Of a stretch of 9,041 bases of DNA, positions 1-4,886 are shown one piece after another. The stretch lies in NCBI GenBank assembly GCA_937138955.1, contig CAKZPJ010000217.1:1-9041 (forward strand), given 5' to 3'. Within the stretch, counting starts at the first letter, position 1. The number at the start of each line of letters is the position of its first letter. The translations under genes were made by a program, and so were the position numbers. The notes under the pieces are model-generated. The model was not told where the DNA came from, ran no database searches, and saw nothing but the letters and a program-made list of their open reading frames with translations. The DNA comes from an uncultured Flammeovirgaceae bacterium (lineage in GTDB: Bacteria > Bacteroidota > Bacteroidia > Cytophagales > Cyclobacteriaceae).

Positions 1-645
1 AGCCAATGGGAAGGATGGTCGTTGTGGATGTAAGCCTGGAGTCCTCGGGCCAGGTGCTTGCTCAGCGGCACGTAGCGATCCTTGCGGCCTGGGCGGCACC
101 CGCTTTGCCTTGCCGAACGTGAACAGCAGACCGATCAAAATCAATGTCTTTGACCAAAAGCCCCCGAAGCTCGAAGCAGCGCAGGCCACATCCATAAAGT
201 AGCCCCAGCACCAAACGGTGCTTGAGTAGTTTGGGGGCAGTGAGCAAGCGGCGCATCTCCTGCTTGCTCAGCACGACCGGCAGTTTTTTGGGTCGTTCAA
301 TAGCCGGAAGCACCACTCTTTTTTCCCGCAGGCCTTCCATCCGGTAAGCGTACCGTAGCCCGTAGACAGTGTGTTTAAAAAAGCTTTCGGAAGGAGTTTT
401 GTGCTTTTGTTTGAGAAAGTGCAGATGATCCAACACCTGCTCTTCATCCAGCACAATAGGATTCAAATTGAAGTGCTGGGTCATCTTCGCTAGACAGCGA
501 GCATAGTTAGTCAGTGTGCTTTGACTGTAGCCAGATACCGAAATGCTTCTTTCCAGCTTTCGGTACAGTGGCTCAAAGCCAGCTACTTCTCGGCAGGTGC
601 GCTCAACCAGCGTTTCGCCGGCAGTACGTGATGATTTTTTTTCAT
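1..645 (-). pseudogene. Broken tyrosine recombinase (XerC/D-type integrase), also cut by window edge
   Basis: This is a reverse-strand tyrosine site-specific recombinase, a family that cuts and rejoins DNA through a 3'-phosphotyrosine link. The N-terminal SAM-like (core-binding) domain reads continuously from about 643, including the motif SGYSQSTLTNYARCL. The start of the catalytic domain follows, with LYGCGLRCFELR holding the first catalytic Arg. After VHVRQGK the frame is lost and hits a stop at 62-64. Removing the 14 bases at 90-103 restores the expected GRKDRYVPLSKHL and keeps the frame open to base 1. The only nearby ATG (645-643) is in a different frame and needs a -1 shift at the A8 tract (635-642) to give MKKKSSRTAG. 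The second Arg, the His box and the Tyr would lie beyond base 1. G+C is about 57% in a sampled line, higher than its neighbours. Similar recombinases accompany IS91-like elements in Bacteroidota, but that link is inferred. Confidence 0.85.
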
Positions 646-659
646 AATACTGAAGAGGT

Positions 660-683
660 TAGTTACTTTAGTGAAGTAAACTA
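660..683. repeat. Small hairpin upstream of the broken recombinase
   Basis: The arms TAGTTACTT (660-668) and AAGTAAACTA (674-683) pair with one bulged base around a 5-base loop. The hairpin sits about 15 bases upstream of the candidate recombinase ATG. It could be an operator, a transposon-end hairpin or chance in AT-rich DNA; nothing in the sequence decides between these. Confidence 0.3.
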
Positions 684-993
684 AATCCTCACAAACCACC
701 CTACAAAGGCTACCGAAGGTTTAGTTCAACAATGGCTATAAGTAATTGCTTGTTCTCGCCTACTTACGAAAAACCTCGCGGATTTTCAATTAGGTTTGTA
801 TTTGCTAAATTAGGTACTGAAACACGTAACTACTCATAGCCGCGCTCCCGTTATAAAGAAAGTCTTTACCGTAGATCCTTCTGCTTAGAATGTGAAAGTC
901 CCCGGAACTTGTTGAGGTTCGTTCAGAGATAATAATCTAAAACTTTTTGTCAGCTTACTCAAAAGAATAGTACCTTGTAGGTAAAAGCAGGCA
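684..993. other. Gene-free stretch
   Basis: No credible coding frame was found on either strand in about 310 bases. The longest plus-strand frame from an ATG is 35 codons (732-839). It is low in complexity and matches no family I recognise. No tRNA, array or clear terminator is visible. It is probably decayed mobile DNA between the recombinase remnant and the HI0074-like remnant. Confidence 0.5.
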
Positions 994-1218
994 ATGGAAC
1001 AGAGCCATTCGGTGGCATCAGCGGTTCGCTAACTATACGAAGGCACTGTGTAAGCTCACGCAGGCGGTAGAATACATCAACCGTAGCAATGAAACCGTTA
1101 ATGATAAAGCGGACTTGGTGCTGGATAATATAGCAAAAGAAGGCTTAATACAACGCTTTATACCCACGAGTTAGCCCAGCGGGAAATTGCCCTAGAGTAG
1201 CTGCATCGCCTGCTCTAA
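994..1218 (+). pseudogene. Remnant of HI0074-type nucleotidyltransferase substrate-binding protein (HEPN-like)
   Basis: The frame starting at 995 reads RWHQRFANYTKALCKL, then AVEYIN, then LDNIAKEGLIQRF, and reaches TAG at 1172-1174. This is the hallmark N-terminal half of the HI0074 family (NTase_sub_bind), whose members pair with a minimal nucleotidyltransferase. The family normally continues QRFEYTHELAW. Here YTHELA appears in a different frame at 1159-1176, consistent with loss of 4 bases after QRF. That frame then meets TAG at 1198-1200, with LHRLL and TAA after it at 1216. The likely ATG at 994 is also one frame off from ATT CGG TGG, a second indel. The C-terminal half, of a protein usually about 135-145 residues long, is absent. 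No partner nucleotidyltransferase of its own is visible. It lies just upstream of an intact but distinct MNT/HEPN pair. Family identity is confident; the exact ends are not. Confidence 0.8.
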
Positions 1219-1219
1219 C

Positions 1220-1230
1220 CTGTTGTGCGC
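1220..1230. repeat. Left copy of 11-bp inverted repeat flanking the mntA-hepT pair
   Basis: CTGTTGTGCGC here is the exact reverse complement of GCGCACAACAG at 1925-1935. The two copies enclose the toxin-antitoxin pair with little extra DNA: 57 bases before mntA and 6 after hepT. This looks like a module boundary. Confidence 0.7.
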
Positions 1231-1287
1231 AACTCAGTAAGCCCGTTACACACCTGACAATTTTAAAAAAGTTTGTATTTTTAAGAT

Positions 1288-1587
1288 ATGAGAATAATTG
1301 ATAAAAATATAGATAACATAAGAGCTTTATGTAACAAACATAAGGTGGCTAGACTATTTGTATTTGGCTCAATCTTGACTGATAATTTTAATAAATCGAG
1401 TGACATAGACTTATTGGTTGATTTCTCAGGAGTTGACATTTACGATTATGCGGATAATTACTTTGACTTAAAAACATCTTTGGAGAAACTACTTAAAAGA
1501 CAGATTGACTTACTTGAGGATAAAGCTATTAAAAATCCATATTTAAGAAAATCCATTGACTCTTCTAAACAAATGATATATGGATAA
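1288..1587 (+). CDS. mntA: MntA-type minimal nucleotidyltransferase antitoxin
   Basis: This 99-residue protein is a minimal nucleotidyltransferase of the DNA polymerase beta superfamily. Residues 27-41 match the MntA signature GSX10DXD exactly, with Gly27-Ser28 and Asp39/Asp41 as metal ligands. Asp74 in RQIDLLED is the likely third carboxylate. In characterised MNT/HEPN systems such as Shewanella SO_3165/SO_3166, MntA neutralises the partner by adding AMP groups to a tyrosine near the HEPN active site. The start is fixed by an in-frame TAA directly upstream (1282-1284). No Shine-Dalgarno sequence is evident, and the upstream DNA is AT-rich, with TATTTTTA at 1276-1283 as a weak promoter-like match. 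The last 8 bases overlap hepT, implying translational coupling. Two sampled lines here are about 30-35% G+C, well below the flanking genes, suggesting acquisition. Confidence 0.92.
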   Translation: MRIIDKNIDNIRALCNKHKVARLFVFGSILTDNFNKSSDIDLLVDFSGVDIYDYADNYFDLKTSLEKLLKRQIDLLEDKAIKNPYLRKSIDSSKQMIYG

Positions 1588-1918
1588 TGATGTTAAAGCC
1601 TGGCTTTATGACATTTTGCAATCCATTAATGAGATTGATAGCTACTACGATAACAAACCAAGAATTTTTGAAGAGTATGTTGCTGACATTAAGACAAAAC
1701 GGGCGATTGAGCGTAATTTGGAAATAATTGGCGAAGCTGCTAATCGGATAATTGAAAAGTACAAGAATTTTAAGCTTAATAACGTTGAGAAAATTATTGG
1801 TACCCGTAACAGAATAATTCATGGATATGATAAAATATCAGATGATTTGATTTGGAGTATTGTGATAAATCACTTACCTAAATTGAAATACGAAGTAACT
1901 GGACTACTAGATGAATAA
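1580..1918 (+). CDS. hepT: HepT-type HEPN toxin RNase
   Basis: This 112-residue helical HEPN-domain protein is the toxin half of the MNT/HEPN pair. The catalytic Rx4HxY motif is seen as RNRIIHGYD at residues 76-84: Arg76, His81 and Tyr83. Tyr83 matches the residue AMPylated by MntA in studied systems. The upstream helix ERNLEIIGEAANRI (44-57) is also typical. Full length and all motif residues are present, so the toxin is predicted to be active. Its ATG lies inside the last codons of mntA (8-base overlap, shifted frame), the standard antitoxin-first order in one operon. It ends 6 bases before a copy of the flanking inverted repeat, with no hairpin terminator other than the following palindrome. 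Known roles of the family are RNA cleavage and growth arrest, with phage defence or plasmid maintenance proposed; which applies here is unknown. Confidence 0.92.
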   Translation: MDNDVKAWLYDILQSINEIDSYYDNKPRIFEEYVADIKTKRAIERNLEIIGEAANRIIEKYKNFKLNNVEKIIGTRNRIIHGYDKISDDLIWSIVINHLPKLKYEVTGLLDE

Positions 1919-1924
1919 AAGGCA

Positions 1925-2045
1925 GCGCACAACAGTGTATAAGCATAATGCAGGCTAAACTGCTAAAAATGAGCGTTTTTGTTCTTGAGAAAATTTAGAC
2001 TGAGGCTGATAGTGAATTGTGTAGAAACCCGCACTACGCTTATAC
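1925..2045. repeat. attC-like imperfect palindrome after the mntA-hepT module
   Basis: The site begins with GCGCACAACAG (1925-1935), the partner of the inverted repeat at 1220-1230. It contains 18-base arms at 1937-1954 (GTATAAGCATAATGCAGG) and 2028-2045 (reverse complement GTATAAGCGTAGTGCGGG). The arms differ at three positions, always A versus G. On the top strand these are A:C mismatches and on the bottom strand G:T wobbles, so only the bottom strand pairs fully. A short inner stem pairs CTAAA (1955-1959) with TTTAG (1994-1998). The size and strand-biased fold resemble integron attC sites, which recombine as folded bottom strands. However, no canonical RYYYAAC/GTTRRRY core is present, and the outer right end lacks the TGTTGTGCGC that would complete the symmetry. 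It could instead be a Bacteroidota dispersed repeat or a bidirectional terminator. Confidence 0.5.
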
Positions 2046-2069
2046 TTGACCATTGGTGGTGATTTAAAT

Positions 2070-2195
2070 ATGAACGTTAAAGATAAATATTACATCAAGG
2101 TTGCAGAGCTTGTACATCAAGCCGTGATGAAGCAAGTCTTTATGAATAAAAATATCCGACCTAGGGTTACTAGATCGGATTTGATTGAGCGATGA
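2070..2195 (+). CDS. Small orphan ORF, 41 aa, unknown
   Basis: This ATG-to-TGA frame of 41 residues begins MNVKDKYYIKVAELVHQAV and is rich in Lys and Val. Its first half could form an amphipathic helix. GGTGG at 2056-2060 lies about 9 bases before the ATG and could act as a ribosome-binding site. It directly follows the palindrome, the position a next cassette gene would occupy. I do not recognise it. It may be a real small protein, the 5' end of a truncated gene or chance. No signal peptide, membrane segment or catalytic motif is visible. Confidence 0.3.
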   Translation: MNVKDKYYIKVAELVHQAVMKQVFMNKNIRPRVTRSDLIER

Positions 2196-2205
2196 GAATG
2201 AACTT

Positions 2206-2439
2206 TTAGCTGACTACTGATTCGGTTTCTGTAGCGTTACCGGGTAGGTCGTTAGCTCGGGCTACTAATTTGCTACTGCTGGGCTGGTTATCGGCTTTTT
2301 GGGTGGTATATACCCAGGCAGATGTGCCCCGATCAATGCCATTTTCGGATAATTGAGCGTCGCCTTGCTCAAGCAATGCTCCGTTTTGATCGTAGATACT
2401 TACCTGCACCTCAGCTACCAAAAAGGACGCTTCAAAATA
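2206..2439 (-). pseudogene. 3' fragment of a small predicted beta-sandwich protein gene
   Basis: The reverse strand is open from just below an in-frame TAA (2440-2442) to a TAA at 2206-2208. It encodes about 77 residues containing VAEVQVSIYDQNGALLEQG, then WVYTTQ, then KLVARANDLPGN. Alternating hydrophobic residues, a D-x-x-G turn and a closing A-x-D-x-P-G-N segment suggest an Ig-like beta-sandwich, by pattern only. There is no ATG or GTG in the open frame; the only alternative start is TTG at 2421-2419, which would clip the first strand. The most economical reading is a gene that lost its 5' end, leaving the C-terminus. It lies antisense to the leader of the downstream lyase and ends 10 bases past the orphan ORF. 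A short intact protein from the TTG start remains possible. Confidence 0.5.
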
Positions 2440-2537
2440 TTACAAATAAGTCTATCAAAGCTATCATTTTTAGTATATTAAGACAGCTTTCCTTACTGCT
2501 TGAAGCCCTACGGATATTTACAGCAAAACAACCAATA

Positions 2538-4697
2538 ATGACAACCACCCGCATATTGATACTGCTCCTTTGTTTTTCGGCTTATTTTACTCAAGCCAAA
2601 GAGGCTGATGACTTCGAGATTATAAAAAGCCGAGTGGTTAATGAGTTACTGAAGACCGATATTGACGATACTAGGGTTGAGAAAATTACTCAAGCTATGA
2701 ACGAAGACGGCAGCTTCGGGGGAATTAACTACGAAGACCTTAGCCGAACCGCCGGTTTTCCCCAGCGATATCATACCTATAACTTAGTTTATCTGGCCAA
2801 AGCCTACCAAGGTGAGTCATCTGATTATTATCAAGACCAAGCGCTAAAAGAAACCATTACCCAAGGATTGAAGTACTGGGTTGACAATGATTTCTTCGGG
2901 GATAATTGGCATAACAATCAAATCTCTACCCCTACCAACCTGGTCAACCTAATGCTACTTATTGGCGATGAATTTCCGCAAGATTTGGTAGATAAAGCCC
3001 AACCCATTATTGGCCGCGCCCATATGAATGCTTCCGGGGCTCGACCCAGCGGCGACCGAATTGTTATTGCCGGTATTCTGGCCAAGAACCTACTCTTTAT
3101 TGGTGACAAAGAACGGTTTGACGAAATCATCCGTCTCATAGAAGGAGAAGTGAAATTTTCTACTGGTAGTCGCGGGATGCAGCACGACTATAGTTTTCAC
3201 CATAGAGTAGATAGAGTGAATAACACTACTTCCTACGGCTACGGCAAATATGCCAATGCCTTTGGTGAGTGGTCTTACTACGTAGCCAACACAAAATATG
3301 CCTTTTCCCGGGAGAGAATTAATCACCTGGTAGATTATTACCTGGACGGTATTTACAAGCAGATGGTCTACGGCATTTACACCGATGTCAGCGTAAAAAA
3401 CCGCAGCATTGCCAATCAATACGATTTTAAACCTGCTAGCACCCTGGAAATAGAACGCTTGCTACTCAGCACTGATTACCGGAAAGAGGAGCTGGAAGAG
3501 ATTATGAAGTTGCGGAAAGGAGAAGTGGAACCCTCTCAGTCGTTCAGTAAATTCTTCTGGCAAACCGAGCACTTTGTATTTCAACGGCCTAACTTCTACA
3601 CCACCGTTAGAATGTACTCTACCCGTAATCAGAATATGGAAGTGCCGTACAACGGACCTGGAAAGACTACCCACCATCGGGCCGACGGCACCAATTACTT
3701 AATGCTTACTGGAGATGAGTACCACGACATTTGGCCGGTGTACGATTGGCAGAAAGTATCCGGCACCACCATCATGCAAAAGCCCAAACTCTACGGCCCA
3801 GAAGATATACGAAAGGAAGGATTACGAGATTTTGTGGGAGCGGTGACTGATGGTCTGTACGGGGCGGTAGCCTTTGACTTTAAAAGTCCGCACGATATGC
3901 TGGAGGCTAAAAAGTCCTGGTTCTTTTTTGACGAAGAATACATTTGCTTGGGTACCGATATTAGCTCCGACCCCAACTTGCCGGTATCTACCACCATTAA
4001 CCAAGTACTGTTAAGAAGTGATGTAACCGTTTTGCAAGCGGATACAACTCAACAACTTCCCCAGGGGGATCGACTCTTGGAAGATGTAAAATGGGTGCAT
4101 CAGGATAAGATCGGCTATATTTTTCCCGAGCAGACCAGCGTTCATTTATCCAACCAAGTAGAAAAGGGCCGGTGGTCAGATATTACCGATCAAAAGAATG
4201 TTTCGGAAGAAGTGGTTAGTAAAGAGGTGTTTACGTTATGGATTGATCATGGAAACGAACCCGAGAATGAATCTTACGCTTATATTGTAGTGCCGGATGT
4301 AGCGGTACCTGAGCTGGAACAGAGCGGTGATAACAATCGCCAAATTAAAATCATCGCTAATACTAGCAAAGTGCAGGCGGTGAAAAGTAACAAACTAGAC
4401 ATTTGCCAAGCAGCTTTTTACCAAGGCGGGGAGATTGAAATTACCGATGATCTGAAAGTTAGCTTGGAAAGTCAGGGAATGGTGATGCTGCAACTACAAG
4501 GGAATCGTATAACTCAAATCACTGTAGCCGATCCGTCGAGAAAATTGAGAAAGGCACTGCTGACCGTCTCTGGTATTTACAATGCTGAAGGAAGGAATTT
4601 TGTCGCTCACCCAAATTCTGACCAAAACACTACTTTGCTCATCGTAGATTTGCCTCAAGGCGTTTACGCCGGAAAGAGCGTAACGATTGAGCTGTAG
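2538..4697 (+). CDS. Secreted polysaccharide lyase, PL8 family (chondroitinase AC/hyaluronate lyase-like)
   Basis: This 719-residue protein is a PL8-type lyase, which cleaves uronic-acid polysaccharides by beta-elimination. Residues 1-20 form a Sec signal peptide ending in TQA. An alpha/alpha toroid (about 25-340) contains NWHNNQISTPTNL (123-135), the family's aromatic/Asn cleft. It also contains DYSFHHRVDRVNNTTSYGYG (217-236), which holds the candidate catalytic His221/222 and Tyr233/235. KNRSIANQ (287-294) follows with Arg289. The super-sandwich beta domain (about 345-600) has NMEVPYNGPG (366-375), DGTNYLML and VYDWQKVSGTT (401-411). A C-terminal beta domain completes it. Length is normal for chondroitinase AC-type enzymes. 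The spacing between the His and Tyr motifs and the NMEVPYNGPGKTTHH segment differ from the usual DGSFxQH and NGENxxGW forms, so the substrate (chondroitin, hyaluronan, xanthan-like or other) is open. A frame runs upstream to 2322, but the signal peptide fixes the start at 2538. No Shine-Dalgarno sequence is visible. Confidence 0.88.
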   Translation: MTTTRILILLLCFSAYFTQAKEADDFEIIKSRVVNELLKTDIDDTRVEKITQAMNEDGSFGGINYEDLSRTAGFPQRYHTYNLVYLAKAYQGESSDYYQDQALKETITQGLKYWVDNDFFGDNWHNNQISTPTNLVNLMLLIGDEFPQDLVDKAQPIIGRAHMNASGARPSGDRIVIAGILAKNLLFIGDKERFDEIIRLIEGEVKFSTGSRGMQHDYSFHHRVDRVNNTTSYGYGKYANAFGEWSYYVANTKYAFSRERINHLVDYYLDGIYKQMVYGIYTDVSVKNRSIANQYDFKPASTLEIERLLLSTDYRKEELEEIMKLRKGEVEPSQSFSKFFWQTEHFVFQRPNFYTTVRMYSTRNQNMEVPYNGPGKTTHHRADGTNYLMLTGDEYHDIWPVYDWQKVSGTTIMQKPKLYGPEDIRKEGLRDFVGAVTDGLYGAVAFDFKSPHDMLEAKKSWFFFDEEYICLGTDISSDPNLPVSTTINQVLLRSDVTVLQADTTQQLPQGDRLLEDVKWVHQDKIGYIFPEQTSVHLSNQVEKGRWSDITDQKNVSEEVVSKEVFTLWIDHGNEPENESYAYIVVPDVAVPELEQSGDNNRQIKIIANTSKVQAVKSNKLDICQAAFYQGGEIEITDDLKVSLESQGMVMLQLQGNRITQITVADPSRKLRKALLTVSGIYNAEGRNFVAHPNSDQNTTLLIVDLPQGVYAGKSVTIEL

Positions 4698-4886
4698 CAA
4701 CATTGTTCCCAAAAAAGCTTTCTCTTCCCCGTTTCTCATTCGGATCTACCTTCAACTACTCTTTCTTTCTTTTCTAATCATACATCGTAAGGTCACCGGT
4801 TCTTTTCATTTCGTAGTTACTTCGTAACACCTTAGCTTTAGCTGTATTTACTTTCAACTTATTAATCTTATCAGCAAAGGTAAATT
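4698..4886. promoter_or_regulatory. Intergenic leader before the sensor gene
   Basis: This pyrimidine-rich gap on the plus strand has no convincing hairpin terminator for the lyase gene. TAGCTTTA at 4833-4840 resembles the Bacteroidota -7 element TAnnTTTG with one mismatch, but lacks a clean -33 TTG. AAAGG at 4876-4880, six bases before the ATG, is a fair ribosome-binding site for the following gene and supports its start. Confidence 0.3.

Noticed and set aside
732..839. 35-codon plus-strand ORF in the gene-free stretch
   Set aside because: It is short, has no ribosome-binding site and matches no recognisable family; it is expected by chance.
1..2045. A classical integron (intI plus cassettes) because the recombinase points away from the cassette-like module
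   Set aside because: The recombinase reads like a XerC/D or IS91-associated type, is inactivated, and no attI or canonical attC core is visible. Orientation alone is not enough.
2322..2537. Upstream in-frame extension of the lyase (72 extra residues)
   Set aside because: The extension overlaps the antisense fragment, has basic non-signal composition and would bury a clear Sec signal peptide that starts at 2538.
3090..3419. Reverse-strand ORF of 109 codons inside the lyase
   Set aside because: It lies opposite a well-conserved catalytic segment of the lyase and resembles no known family.
4494..4739. Reverse-strand ORF of 81 codons over the lyase end
   Set aside because: It is a shadow of the lyase coding frame with no protein-like features.
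4698..4740. Terminator after the lyase gene (AAAGCTTT followed by a pyrimidine-rich run)
   Set aside because: The symmetry is only a short palindrome with no stem-loop and T-tract of convincing strength.
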